NCBI GenBank assembly: GCA_018261905.1 | Contig: JAGTRU010000005.1 | Span: 62,001-126,000 of the forward strand | DNA length: 64,000 nucleotides | DNA from: Pseudomonadota bacterium | GTDB taxonomy: Bacteria; Pseudomonadota; Gammaproteobacteria; Burkholderiales; Rhodocyclaceae | Reading direction: 5' to 3' | In this document: piece after piece, positions 34,153-43,514 of the stretch | How the letters are laid out: every line of letters starts with the position of its first letter | Numbering within the stretch: position 1 is the stretch's first letter | Program-made: the position numbers and the translations under genes | Notes under the pieces: generated by a model | Database searches by the model: none | What the model was told of the DNA's origin: nothing | Seen by the model: the letters and a program-made list of their open reading frames with translations, nothing else

Positions 34153-34346
34153 GCTGACACCCTCCCGCGATAAGGCTTGTTGGAGTGCTGGCGGGTAAGG
34201 AAGTTCCGGGGGGAATACTGTATTGAAAGTATTAAAAATGACGGCTACAATCAACAAAAATCAAAAAAATGTCATATTGCCGGATGTCGGATTATCGGTA
34301 CTCCCGATGGCCGCTTGCCGCATCAAGCTGAGGAAAGGGAATCCAA

Positions 34347-34742
34347 ATGCTGAACCTGCCCGCAACGCCGCAAATTTCCCGCAAGGCTCTGGTTGTAGAC
34401 GATAACCCGCTGTCGCGCGTGCTTCTGGCAAGCCTGCTGATGCAGCGTGGCTTTGTCGTGACGGAAGACCAAAGTGCCGAAAGCGCTTTGGATAAACTGG
34501 CGGCCAGTTCCTACGATCTGGTGGTGCTCGACATCCTGCTCAGCAAGATGTCCGGCATCGAGCTCTGCCACATCATTCGCGATGAACTGGGACTGGTCGA
34601 TCTGCCGGTGCTCGCCTATACGGCGCATGGCGATCTGACCACCGTCGCCCACATGCGGATGGCCGGTTTTAACGATTTTCTTTTCAAGCCGCTGGATGCG
34701 CGCGTGCTGGATTGCATCCTGGACGAAGTCGTTCGCCATTGA
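34347..34742 (+). CDS. Single-domain response regulator
   Basis: 131 residues, a stand-alone receiver domain: acidic pair VVDDNPLSR, phosphoacceptor Asp in DLVVLDILLSKMSG, switch Thr/Ala region PVLAYTAHGD and conserved Lys in NDFLFKPLDA. No output domain, so it works like CheY or as a phosphorelay shuttle. GGAAAGGG lies 7 nt before the ATG. The bacteriohaemerythrin gene follows after 46 bp, so the two are probably one unit. A kinase partner is not adjacent. Confidence 0.88.
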   Translation: MLNLPATPQISRKALVVDDNPLSRVLLASLLMQRGFVVTEDQSAESALDKLAASSYDLVVLDILLSKMSGIELCHIIRDELGLVDLPVLAYTAHGDLTTVAHMRMAGFNDFLFKPLDARVLDCILDEVVRH

Positions 34743-34788
34743 TCGTGAATTTTGCCCACACACTATAAGAAAGAAGGGGGAGTACCTG

Positions 34789-35202
34789 ATGGACAAGGAG
34801 GCGGTTCGTTTCCTGCCGACGGAATTGCTGATTGGCGTCGAAGAAATCGATATCCAGCACGCCGCGCTTTTCAAAAGACTGGTCGCGCTCAAGGAGGGCT
34901 ATCTGGCTAACCAGGGATTTCATGCCGCCCAGGCCGACGAGCTGATAGCGGCTTTGCGCGAACATTACGCGACCGAGGAGCGATTGGCCGGCGAGATCGG
35001 CATGGACTTCTCGGCCCATGCCGAGAATCACCGCAACATGTTGCAACTGGTCGGCAAGGCCTTGAACGAGGTGGCCGAAGGGCGGGCCGATTTGTTCGGG
35101 ACCTTGCGTTATGTCGAGTACTGGTTCGAGCGCCACATCGCGCAGGACGACATGTGCCTGGGGGCCGCTCCGGCGCGGCCGGTGGCGGCTAGGGAACGCT
35201 GA
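34789..35202 (+). CDS. Bacteriohaemerythrin
   Basis: 137 residues starting MDKEAVRFLPTELLIGVEEI with AGGGGGAG upstream. The diiron ligands are in order: IDIQHAALF, EHYATEERL, HAENHRNML and ERHIAQDDM, matching the H...HxxxE...HxxxH...HxxxxD pattern of oxygen-binding bacteriohaemerythrins. The role is oxygen storage, delivery or sensing in the cytoplasm. Pairing with a receiver protein suggests taxis or respiration signalling. The stop lies inside the second copy of the TAGGGAACGCTGA repeat. Confidence 0.9.
   Translation: MDKEAVRFLPTELLIGVEEIDIQHAALFKRLVALKEGYLANQGFHAAQADELIAALREHYATEERLAGEIGMDFSAHAENHRNMLQLVGKALNEVAEGRADLFGTLRYVEYWFERHIAQDDMCLGAAPARPVAARER
35190..35202. repeat. Short dispersed repeat TAGGGAACGCTGA, copy 2
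   Basis: Identical to 17829-17841 and likewise overlapping the 3' end of a gene. The 208-bp gap that follows has no gene. Confidence 0.5.
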
Positions 35203-35337
35203 ACAAGTTGGTGGGTCGGAGAATGCCAAAGCGACAGGATGCCGCTCCTACGGGGGCGGTGAGAATTCATGATCCGGGGAATCGTCGCCGGCCAGGGGGC
35301 AGTAAGCGCAGCGCATGGCAGCAAAGTCCGGGGAAGG

Positions 35338-35372
35338 CCTGGCGAAGGGCATGTGACAATAGCTTCGCCAGG
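35338..35372. terminator. Hairpin between convergent bacteriohaemerythrin and ycaO genes
   Basis: CCTGGCGAAG (35338-35347) pairs perfectly with CTTCGCCAGG (35363-35372), loop 15 nt. A T-run is absent on both strands. Confidence 0.45.
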
Positions 35373-35410
35373 TCCGGGCCGAACGGTGGGGAATAAATAT
35401 CAGTGCTTTT

Positions 35411-37138
35411 CTAGGCGCCGGCGTGCACCTTGGCGTATTCCCTGAGCAGGCTTTGATGCAACTCGCAGCCGGAAAGGTTCAGACCCGGCGACGGGATGCC
35501 GAAGAAACGGATTTCGCCGTCGATCAGGTCGCTCGCCAGATCCAGGGTTGCGTCGCCATAGAGACCGACCAGAGCGGCTTCATGGGCATCCGGATCAGCC
35601 ATTTCGAGCAGGGTTTCGATACAGCGGTAGATGCGGCGGCGAGTCGCGTCGAGCTGTTCGAACTGGCGGACCCATTCGCAGCCTTCGCGGACCGCATCGG
35701 TGTCGCCGGCGGCCAGGGCGAGCATGGTCTTCAACTCGCCGACGCGGAGATCGGCCCACAGTGAGCCGGCATCCGGGGCGAGGCCGATCAGCGCGGCAAC
35801 CGGGCGTTCGTCGGCGATATTGAGTTCGTTCAGGCTGTCGAGCAACTCGCCGCAGGCGGCGTCGTCCAGTTCGGCGAGATTGAGAATGGCTGGGCGGAGC
35901 ATCGCGCCCTGGCTGTTGTTTTCCCATTCCAGGTCGTCGATCGGGTAGATTTCCGACATGCCGGGGACCAGGATGCGACAGGCGTAGACGCCGAGATGCT
36001 CGAAGTCGGCGACGTAGATATCGTAGCCGTCAGCCTCGATACGTTGACAGAGCCAGGCGTAATCGTCGCCGGTGCTGCCTTGTTCGAGATCGTTGAAATT
36101 CCAGTCGACGAACTCGAAATCGGCTGTTTCATTGAAGAAGTTCCAATGCACGAGGCCGCTTGAATCGACGAAATGGATTTCGATATTCGGTGCGCTGGCC
36201 ACTTCGTCGAGATCGAAGCCGGGCGCCGGGAAACCGTCCAGAGCGTCGAGGGCGCGGCCCTGCAGCAACTCGGTGAGGGCCCGTTCGAGGGCGATCTCGA
36301 AGCGCGGATGCGCCCCGAAGCTGGCGAAGACGCCCTGATCGTGCGGGTTGAGCATGGTCACGCACATTACCGGGTAATTGCCGCCGAGCGAGGCGTCCTT
36401 GACCAGGATGCCGAAACCGGCGGCGCGCAGCCCGGCAATGCCGGCGGCGATGCCCGGGTAACGGGCGATGACTTCTTCCGGTACATCCGGCAGGCAGAGG
36501 CCTTCGCCGATCACCTTGAACTTGACGTGGCGTTCGAGGATTTCGGAGAGCGCCTGGGCGCGCGCCTCGGCCGGGGTATTGCCGGCCGACATGCCGTTGC
36601 TGACGTAGAGGTTGCTGATGATGTTGACCGGGAAGAAGACCTCGGCCGCATCGCGCTGGCGGATGTAGGGAATGGCGCAGATGCCGCGCTCATGATTGCC
36701 GGAATTCATGTCGATCAGCAGGTCGGCCGGGATGCTGTCGTCCGGGTTGTAGAAGGCCTGCAGTTGCGGCGTCAGCAATTCGGCCGGCCAGGCGTCGCCG
36801 GTCAGCGGGAACCAGCGTTCGCGCCGGTAATGGGCGAACTCGCCATGGGCGACCGGCTCGCCGAGGTAGTAATGGTTCCAGAAATAATTGCAGGACAGAC
36901 GTTCGAAAAACTCGCCCAGTGCGCTGGCCTGGGCAGCCAACTTGCTGGCCCCCTTGCCGTTGGTGAACATCAGCGGGCAGTGGCGATTGCGCACATGCAC
37001 CGACCACACGCTATCGACCGGATTGAGCCACGAGCATTCCTCGATATCGAAGCCGCGGGCCGCCAGCTTGGCTTGCATCGAGGCGATGGAGTGTTCGAGG
37101 GAGGCATCTTTGCCCGGGATAAAGTGTTCAGTTTGCAT
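35411..37138 (-). CDS. ycaO: YcaO-domain protein (ribosomal protein S12 methylthiolation factor type)
   Basis: 575 residues closely following E. coli YcaO: MQTEHFIPGKDASLEHSIAS, SWLNPVDSVWSVHVRNRHCP, FTNGKGASKLAAQASALGEF, LYVSNGMSAGNTPAEARAQA and the ATP/Mg segment ALERALTELLQGRALDALDG. The C-terminal TPR-like tail is also present. E. coli YcaO assists RimO in beta-methylthiolation of S12 Asp88. Start ATG 37138; the frame continues upstream to 37270 but the homologous N-terminus begins here. No rimO or azole-peptide genes are nearby, which argues for the S12 role over a peptide-modification cluster. Confidence 0.9.
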   Translation of the reverse strand: MQTEHFIPGKDASLEHSIASMQAKLAARGFDIEECSWLNPVDSVWSVHVRNRHCPLMFTNGKGASKLAAQASALGEFFERLSCNYFWNHYYLGEPVAHGEFAHYRRERWFPLTGDAWPAELLTPQLQAFYNPDDSIPADLLIDMNSGNHERGICAIPYIRQRDAAEVFFPVNIISNLYVSNGMSAGNTPAEARAQALSEILERHVKFKVIGEGLCLPDVPEEVIARYPGIAAGIAGLRAAGFGILVKDASLGGNYPVMCVTMLNPHDQGVFASFGAHPRFEIALERALTELLQGRALDALDGFPAPGFDLDEVASAPNIEIHFVDSSGLVHWNFFNETADFEFVDWNFNDLEQGSTGDDYAWLCQRIEADGYDIYVADFEHLGVYACRILVPGMSEIYPIDDLEWENNSQGAMLRPAILNLAELDDAACGELLDSLNELNIADERPVAALIGLAPDAGSLWADLRVGELKTMLALAAGDTDAVREGCEWVRQFEQLDATRRRIYRCIETLLEMADPDAHEAALVGLYGDATLDLASDLIDGEIRFFGIPSPGLNLSGCELHQSLLREYAKVHAGA

Positions 37139-37354
37139 CGGGCGTCCTGCCAAGTAGTTGAGGCGGGCAGTGTAAGGGGTTTTGCCGGCGGGTGGCAGAA
37201 TATGCAGGCGCTCGCTGCGGTGCGGGGCCGGTCGGCAGATCCACCGCGCAAAGCCGTTCGGTTTGCTCAATCACAGGGTATAAACTAGCCATAAAATATT
37301 TCAGCAACATGAATGGCTTCGTTGTCGGGACAGCGGGGAGGGGGCGAAAAAATA

Positions 37355-39577
37355 ATGAACCGGGTTTCCAAACTCAAACTTTACGACATAGCCAGTCGCA
37401 CGGTCTTGACCGTGACGCCGGATACGCCTCTGGAAGAGGCGATCAGCCGCTTCGCCGAGACCCACTTTTCATCCCTCATCGTTGTCGACAACGACAAGCC
37501 GGTGGGCATCGTCACCGAGCGCGATCTGGTGCGCCTGATGTGCCTCGGCTCGGCCGACAAGCGCCCGGTGCGTGCCGTGATGAGTGCGCCGCTGATGACG
37601 GTGCCCTACGATCTCGACTTTTCCACGGCCCAGGTGATGATGGCCAATTGCGGCATCCGCCATCTGGTGCTGGTCGATGCCGCGGGGCAGTTGTGGGGGC
37701 TGGCCAGCGAAACCGATTTTCGACGGCATCTCGGCAGCGGCCTGCTGACGCTGATCCAGGATCTCAATACGGTGGTCGACCAGGGCGGCAAACTGATCGC
37801 GCCGGAAATGCCCCTGGCCTTTGCCCTGGAAACCATGGCCTCGTGCCGGCTGGACCATGTCATCGTCGGCCGCGCCGGACGGGCCGAAGGCATCCTGACC
37901 GAACGCGATGTGCCCGATCTGCTCGCCCGCCATGTCGATGCGCAGGCGGTGACGCTGGGCCAGGTAATGACCCAGCCGTTGGCGACCATCGGCATCGATG
38001 CCTCGATCGATGAGGCGGCCAAGTTGCTGGAACGGCATGGCATCCGCCACCTGGTGGTGGTCGATGCGACGGGGGGATTCGTCGGCGTGCTCAGCCAGCA
38101 CCGCATGCTGGAACGGCTCGGTGTGGCGCTGATGGGGCAGAGCCGGATCCAGCTTGAAGATCGCATGAGCATGGTGCTGGAAGCGACCGGCGTCGGCACC
38201 TGGGAATTCGACAACCAGCGGCACAGCCTGGCCTGCAGCCCGGCCCTCGAGAGCATGATCGGCACCCCGCCCGGGGCGGCGGACGATGGCCTGGATGCCG
38301 TCCTGCAGCTCCTTGAAACGGATGATCGCGAATGTTTGCGGGCCTCTTTCGATGCCATGCTGCAGGGCCAAAGCGAGCGTTTTTCCGTCGATTGCCGGAT
38401 TCGCAACGGCGATCATGGCTGGCGCTGGGTATCCTGGCGCGGCAAGGTGGTCGAACGTGACAGCGAGGCCAAACCGGTGCATTCGGCCGGGGTGGTCATC
38501 GATATTTCGGCCCAGAAGGCTTCGGAAGAGCTGTTGCGCAAAAGTGAAGCGCGCTTTCGCGGCTTGATGGAGAAAGTTCCGTTGGCCCTGGGCCAGATCA
38601 ATGCCCGGGGCGAGGTGGTTTTCATCAACGCGCATTTCGCGGCGCTTTTTGGCTACAGTCAGGCAGAACTGCCCAACCTCGCCCGGTGGTGGGAACTCGC
38701 CTATCCGGATGCCAATTACCGCGCCTGGGTCATCGATTCCTGGGACGAAGCGGTGCGCCGGTCGGTGGTGGGGGGCGGCACGCTGCATCCGCTCGAATAC
38801 CGGGTCACCGGCAAGGATGGCCGGCAACGGCTGGTCGAAATTTCCGGGATCGCGCTCGGCGACGATTTTCTCGCCATTTTCATCGATGTCACCGAGCGCC
38901 GGCAGCAGCAGGCCTTGCTCGAATTCAGCAATGCCATCCTGCAGCGCATTTCGGTGGAAAGCGGGCTGAGCGATATTCTCGATTTCATTGCCCGGCAGAT
39001 CCAGGCTACCGAGCCCGATATGCTGTGTTCGGTACTCCTTCTCGACGACAGCGGGCAGCATCTAATGCATGCCTCGGCCCCCGATTTGCCGGCCGACTAC
39101 ACGGCGGCCATCAACGGGGTCGCCATCGGGCCCCAGGTCGGTTCCTGTGGCACCGCCGCCTACACCAAGGAAGCGGTTTTTGCCGCCGACATCGCCAGCG
39201 ATCCGCATTGGGCCGCTTACCGAGAACTCGCCCTCGGCCACGGCCTGGCCGCGTGCTGGTCGTCGCCGATTTTCGCCACGTCGGGCAAGGTGCTCGGCAC
39301 TTTTGCCGTTTATTGGCGCCAGCCGCGCCCCGAAGTCAGTCCGCTCAACCGGCGCTATGTCGAGACGGCAACGACGCTGGCGGCGATCGCCATCGAGAGT
39401 GCGCAGCGCGATGGCGAATTGCGCAACCGGATCGCCGAGCTGCGCCGCTGGCAACAAGCCACCCTGGGACGCGAGGGTCGGGTGATGGAACTGAAACGCG
39501 AGGTCAATGCCTTGCTCGCCCGGCTGGGCGAAGAACCGCGCTACGAAAGCGTGCTCGGCAGCGGGGGGGCGGCATGA
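37355..39577 (+). CDS. Sensor protein with four CBS, two PAS and one GAF domain
   Basis: 740 residues, start [20 protein letters not shown] (GGGAGGGGG upstream). Four CBS repeats (about 1-265: [20 protein letters not shown] and [20 protein letters not shown]) form two Bateman pairs, which usually bind adenine nucleotides. Two PAS domains (about 270-400 and 400-525), a GAF domain (about 535-690) and a C-terminal coiled-coil tail rich in Arg/Glu follow ([20 protein letters not shown]). No kinase, cyclase or other output is present. Its stop overlaps the start of the hybrid kinase gene (ATGA), so it is probably an accessory input to that kinase. Cytoplasmic. Confidence 0.85.
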   Translation: MNRVSKLKLYDIASRTVLTVTPDTPLEEAISRFAETHFSSLIVVDNDKPVGIVTERDLVRLMCLGSADKRPVRAVMSAPLMTVPYDLDFSTAQVMMANCGIRHLVLVDAAGQLWGLASETDFRRHLGSGLLTLIQDLNTVVDQGGKLIAPEMPLAFALETMASCRLDHVIVGRAGRAEGILTERDVPDLLARHVDAQAVTLGQVMTQPLATIGIDASIDEAAKLLERHGIRHLVVVDATGGFVGVLSQHRMLERLGVALMGQSRIQLEDRMSMVLEATGVGTWEFDNQRHSLACSPALESMIGTPPGAADDGLDAVLQLLETDDRECLRASFDAMLQGQSERFSVDCRIRNGDHGWRWVSWRGKVVERDSEAKPVHSAGVVIDISAQKASEELLRKSEARFRGLMEKVPLALGQINARGEVVFINAHFAALFGYSQAELPNLARWWELAYPDANYRAWVIDSWDEAVRRSVVGGGTLHPLEYRVTGKDGRQRLVEISGIALGDDFLAIFIDVTERRQQQALLEFSNAILQRISVESGLSDILDFIARQIQATEPDMLCSVLLLDDSGQHLMHASAPDLPADYTAAINGVAIGPQVGSCGTAAYTKEAVFAADIASDPHWAAYRELALGHGLAACWSSPIFATSGKVLGTFAVYWRQPRPEVSPLNRRYVETATTLAAIAIESAQRDGELRNRIAELRRWQQATLGREGRVMELKREVNALLARLGEEPRYESVLGSGGAA

Positions 39578-42500
39578 CAGCACGTTTCGGCGTTTGGCGG
39601 CGGTGCCGGTGGCTCGCTGCGCTACTCCTGTTCGCCGCCTCGACGGTGACGGCCGGGGCGGTGCCGGGGCGGGTTGTCGTTGCCCTGGACGACAACTACC
39701 CACCCTACATGTTTCGCGACAACGATGGCGAGTTGAAGGGCTATCTGCTCGATCTCTGGGCCTTGTGGGAAAAACAGACCGGCATCAAGGTCGATCTCGC
39801 GGCCAGCCAGTGGGCCCTGGCTCAGCAACGGTTCGCCGAGCAGCGGGCGGATGTCATCGATACCATTTTCAAAACCCCGGAACGCGAAAAACAGATGGAT
39901 TTCTCGCCGCCCTATGCCGACATCCCGGTTGCCATTTTCGTCCATCGCAGCATTCAGGGCATCGATGCGCCGAAGACCCTGAAGGGTTTTGTCGTCGGCG
40001 CCAAGCAAGGGGATGCCTGCATCGACCAGCTAGCCGCAAAGGGGGTGAGCGGCATCGCGGTTTACGCCAGCTACCAGGCCATGGTCGCGGCGGCAATGGC
40101 CGGCGAACTGCGGCTGTTCTGTGTCGACCAGCCGCAAGGGCATTTCCTGCTGGCCCGGGCCGGTGTCGATAAGGATTTTCGCGAAGCCTTCACGCTCTAT
40201 ACCGGGCAGGTGCACCGCGCTGTCCGCAAAGGCAACACGGCGCTGCTGGCCACCGTCAATGCCGGTTTCGCGGCGATTCCCGAAGCCGAGGTGGAGGCTT
40301 TGCGCGACAAGTGGATGGGCCGGCCGTTGACGACGGCGAGCTATGCCGGTGAACTGATCTACGCACTGTTGGCGGTCGGCGGACTGCTGCTCTTGTTGTT
40401 CGTCTGGAATCTGCTGTTGCGTCGCCAGGTGCGCCGCCGGACCTGCCAGCTCGATGCCGAGCGCGAGTATCTGAGCGCCATCGTCGATGGGGTCGGCGGC
40501 CACATCTTTATCAAGGGGCTGGATTACCGCTATCAATTCGCCAACCGTGCAACCTGTGAGCTATTCGGGCGGCCGCTCGAGCGGGTGATCGGTTGCGGCG
40601 ATGCAGAATTTTTCGAGGCGCCATCGGCCGCCCTCCTGCATGCAAACGACCGCCGCGTCATCGAAGAGGGCGAGAGTTTGCGCCAGGTCGAGAGTCAGGT
40701 GGCACGGATCGGCGGCGAGACGCGCAGCTATCTGACCATCAAGGTCCCGATGCGCGATGGCACCGGCCGGATTACCGGCCTGCTCGGGGTGTCGACCGAT
40801 ATTACCGAGCAGCAGCGGGCCGAGAAGGCGGCGCGCGATGTGGGCGACGAGCTGGCGGCGACCCTGAATGCGATTCCCGACCTGTTGTTCGAGCTCGATG
40901 AAGAGGGCCGCTATTGCCAGGTCTGGAGTCAGGCGCGAGAAGCCGACCTGATTGCCGCGCAGCAGCAGTTGATCGGGCATACGGTGCACGAGATGCTGCC
41001 GCCGGACGCCGCGCACACGGTGCAGGCGGCGATTGACGCGGCGGCGCAGAGCGGGGCCAGCCGTGGGCAGCAGATCTGCCTGCCGCTGCCGGCCGGTCAG
41101 CAATGGTTCGAATTGTCTACCGTGCGCAAGGCGGGCGACGCACAGCCGCGGCGTTTTCTCGTGCTGTCGCGCAATATCAGCGACCGGGTGGTCGCCCAAC
41201 AAGCGATGGCGATCGCCCAGAACGAAGCAAAACGTTTGCTCGAACAGACCGACTGCACCCGCCAGGCGCTGCTCAGCATGCTTGAAGACCAAAAGCTGAT
41301 CGAGAGCCAGTTGCGCAAACTTTCCCAGGCCGTCGAGCAAAGCCCGGAAGCCGTGGTGATCGCCAATCTCGACGGCAGTGTCGAATACGTCAATCAGGCC
41401 TTTGTCGATTCGAGCGGTTACAGCATCGACGACGTGCGGGGCAGGAACATGCGCCTGGTGCAGTCGGGAATGACGCCGCGCCGTACCTACGAAGAAATGT
41501 GGGGCAATCTGGCGCTCGGCCGGGTGTGGTCGGGGCAGTTGATCAACCGGCGCAAGAACGGGGAAATTTTCTACGAGCATGCCATCATGTCGCCGATTCG
41601 CCAGGCCGATGGCAAGGTGACGCACTATCTGGCGGTCAAGCAGGATATTACCGAGAAGAAGCTGATCAACGAGGAGCTCGATCGCCACCGCCACCACCTG
41701 GAAGAACTGGTCGAGCAACGGACGCGCGAACTGGCTGCGGCGAAAGAGGCGGCGGAAGTGGCGAATCGGGCGAAAAGCGCTTTCCTGGCCAACATGAGCC
41801 ACGAGATCCGGACGCCGATGAATGCCATCACCGGCCTCACCCACCTCCTGCTGCGCGGCTCGCTCGATGCCGAACAACAGGACAAGCTGGGTAAGATCGG
41901 GCAATCGGCCGAGCACCTGATGGAAGTGATCAACGACATCCTCGATATTTCCAAGATCGAGGCCGGCAAGCTGGAACTCGAAGCCGTCGATTTCGCCCTT
42001 GATGAATTGTTCGAGCGGGCCCTGGCGCTGGTGCGCGACAAGGCCCAGGCCAAAGGGCTGCCTCTGCAGCTAGCGGCCTTGCCCGAGATCGGCGGGCGCG
42101 TGCGCGGCGATCTGACGCGGCTGACCCAGGCCCTGGTCAATTACCTGGGGAACGCCATCAAGTTCACCAGCCGGGGTTCGATCGGCTTGCGTTGCCTGCT
42201 GCTCGACGGGGGCGAACAGCAGGTGCGGTTGCGCTTCGAAGTCAGCGATACCGGCATCGGTATTGCGCCGGATGCCCTCAATCGCTTGTTCACCGCTTTT
42301 GAGCAGGCCGACAATTCGACTACCCGGCTCTACGGCGGGACCGGGCTCGGCCTGGCCATTACCAAGCACCTGGCCGGCCTGATGGGGGGCGACGCCGGGG
42401 TCGATAGCGTGCCCGGCGAAGGCAGCACCTTCTGGTTCGTCGTCCGTCTGGAGCGGGCCGGGCCGGGGATGGCGGCGCGGCCGGTGGGGGCGCCGCTGGA

Positions 42501-43314
42501 AATTCCCGAGTCGCAGGTGCGGCGCCGGCATGCCGGTAAACGCATCTTGCTGTGTGAGGATAACCCGATCAATTGCGAGGTTGCCCTCGAACTGCTGCAA
42601 TACGTCGGCCTGCAGGTCGATGTCGCGGTGAATGGTGCGGAAGCCGTGCGCCGGATGGAGAATGCGGCTTGCGATCTGGTCCTGATGGATATGCAGATGC
42701 CGGTGATGGACGGCCTGGAGGCTACCCGGCGCATTCGGGCCTTGCCCGGCATGGCCGCTTTGCCCATTCTGGCGATGACCGCCAACGTCTTTGCCGAAAA
42801 CCGCCAGGCCTGCCTGGCGGCCGGAATGAACGATTTTGTCGCCAAGCCGGTCGATCCCGATACGCTCTACGGCCTGCTGTTGAAGTGGTTGCCGCCGGCG
42901 GCGCCAGGCCCCGCGGCGGAAGCGGCGGTAGCGGCCGCCGTCCGGCCGCCCGTTGTTCCGGCGGCTGGCGAGTTGCCCGGCGTCGATCTGGCCAGCGCCT
43001 TGAATATCACCCGCGGCAGCCGGGAACGCCTGATGCACTTGCTGCACATGTTCGTGACCAAGCATGGCGACGATGTCGGGCAACTGCGTGCCGCCCTGGC
43101 CGGCAATGACCGCGATGGCGCCGGGCGGATCGCCCATTCGCTGAAGGGGGCGGCCGGGACGCTCGGCATCAGCCGGGTCTATGAGCTGTCCACGCAGCTC
43201 AACGCGCTGTTCCGGGCCGAGGCGCCGGAGGCCGAGCTGGAGGCGGAAATTGCCCGGCTTGAGGTGGAACTGGCGCTGGTGTGCGCCGGGATCGAAGGGC
43301 CGGCGCCCCGCTGA
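39574..43314 (+). CDS. Hybrid sensor histidine kinase with periplasmic solute-binding domain
   Basis: 1246 residues. A signal peptide (about 1-28) leads into a family-3 solute-binding domain ([20 protein letters not shown] to about 250). A transmembrane helix follows ([20 protein letters not shown]), then three PAS domains, then a kinase with H box [19 protein letters not shown] and ATP motifs DTGIGI and [10 protein letters not shown] receiver follows ([13 protein letters not shown]) and finally an HPt domain ([13 protein letters not shown]). All phosphorelay residues are present, making a BvgS/EvgS-like unorthodox kinase. It overlaps the CBS-PAS-GAF gene by ATGA. No cognate response regulator gene follows; the single-domain regulator at 34347 is the nearest. 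Confidence 0.92.
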   Translation: MTARFGVWRRCRWLAALLLFAASTVTAGAVPGRVVVALDDNYPPYMFRDNDGELKGYLLDLWALWEKQTGIKVDLAASQWALAQQRFAEQRADVIDTIFKTPEREKQMDFSPPYADIPVAIFVHRSIQGIDAPKTLKGFVVGAKQGDACIDQLAAKGVSGIAVYASYQAMVAAAMAGELRLFCVDQPQGHFLLARAGVDKDFREAFTLYTGQVHRAVRKGNTALLATVNAGFAAIPEAEVEALRDKWMGRPLTTASYAGELIYALLAVGGLLLLLFVWNLLLRRQVRRRTCQLDAEREYLSAIVDGVGGHIFIKGLDYRYQFANRATCELFGRPLERVIGCGDAEFFEAPSAALLHANDRRVIEEGESLRQVESQVARIGGETRSYLTIKVPMRDGTGRITGLLGVSTDITEQQRAEKAARDVGDELAATLNAIPDLLFELDEEGRYCQVWSQAREADLIAAQQQLIGHTVHEMLPPDAAHTVQAAIDAAAQSGASRGQQICLPLPAGQQWFELSTVRKAGDAQPRRFLVLSRNISDRVVAQQAMAIAQNEAKRLLEQTDCTRQALLSMLEDQKLIESQLRKLSQAVEQSPEAVVIANLDGSVEYVNQAFVDSSGYSIDDVRGRNMRLVQSGMTPRRTYEEMWGNLALGRVWSGQLINRRKNGEIFYEHAIMSPIRQADGKVTHYLAVKQDITEKKLINEELDRHRHHLEELVEQRTRELAAAKEAAEVANRAKSAFLANMSHEIRTPMNAITGLTHLLLRGSLDAEQQDKLGKIGQSAEHLMEVINDILDISKIEAGKLELEAVDFALDELFERALALVRDKAQAKGLPLQLAALPEIGGRVRGDLTRLTQALVNYLGNAIKFTSRGSIGLRCLLLDGGEQQVRLRFEVSDTGIGIAPDALNRLFTAFEQADNSTTRLYGGTGLGLAITKHLAGLMGGDAGVDSVPGEGSTFWFVVRLERAGPGMAARPVGAPLEIPESQVRRRHAGKRILLCEDNPINCEVALELLQYVGLQVDVAVNGAEAVRRMENAACDLVLMDMQMPVMDGLEATRRIRALPGMAALPILAMTANVFAENRQACLAAGMNDFVAKPVDPDTLYGLLLKWLPPAAPGPAAEAAVAAAVRPPVVPAAGELPGVDLASALNITRGSRERLMHLLHMFVTKHGDDVGQLRAALAGNDRDGAGRIAHSLKGAAGTLGISRVYELSTQLNALFRAEAPEAELEAEIARLEVELALVCAGIEGPAPR

Positions 43315-43385
43315 GGGCGGCAAAGTCCCGGCGGGATCGGCTGCGTCGTCGTCCCGCCGGTGCCTCTTTCAGAAAACCCTATTGA

Positions 43386-43501
43386 ACCGCCGAGACGCAG
43401 AGGAGGCTCCAAGGCTTGCCCGAATTGTTCGGGAGCTCTTCCGGGGGGAGAGGCAAACGACTGTTGTGACGATCTTCTCTGCCCCTCTGCGACTCGGCGG
43501 T
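43386..43501. repeat. Inverted repeat of the CGCAGAGG family
   Basis: ACCGCCGAGACGCAGAGG (43386-43403) faces CCTCTGCGACTCGGCGGT (43484-43501): an 18-bp arm with one central mismatch (A opposite A) and an 80-nt interior that includes GAATTGTTCGGGAGCTC. It is related in sequence to the elements around paaG. It fills the 200-bp gap between convergent genes. Confidence 0.7.
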
Positions 43502-43514
43502 ACGGATTCCCGGT

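Noticed and set aside
38686-39573. Long in-frame extension upstream of the hybrid kinase
   Set aside because: It overlaps the CBS-PAS-GAF gene in another frame and is Arg/Pro-rich. The signal peptide right after ATG 39574 and the ATGA overlap mark the true start.
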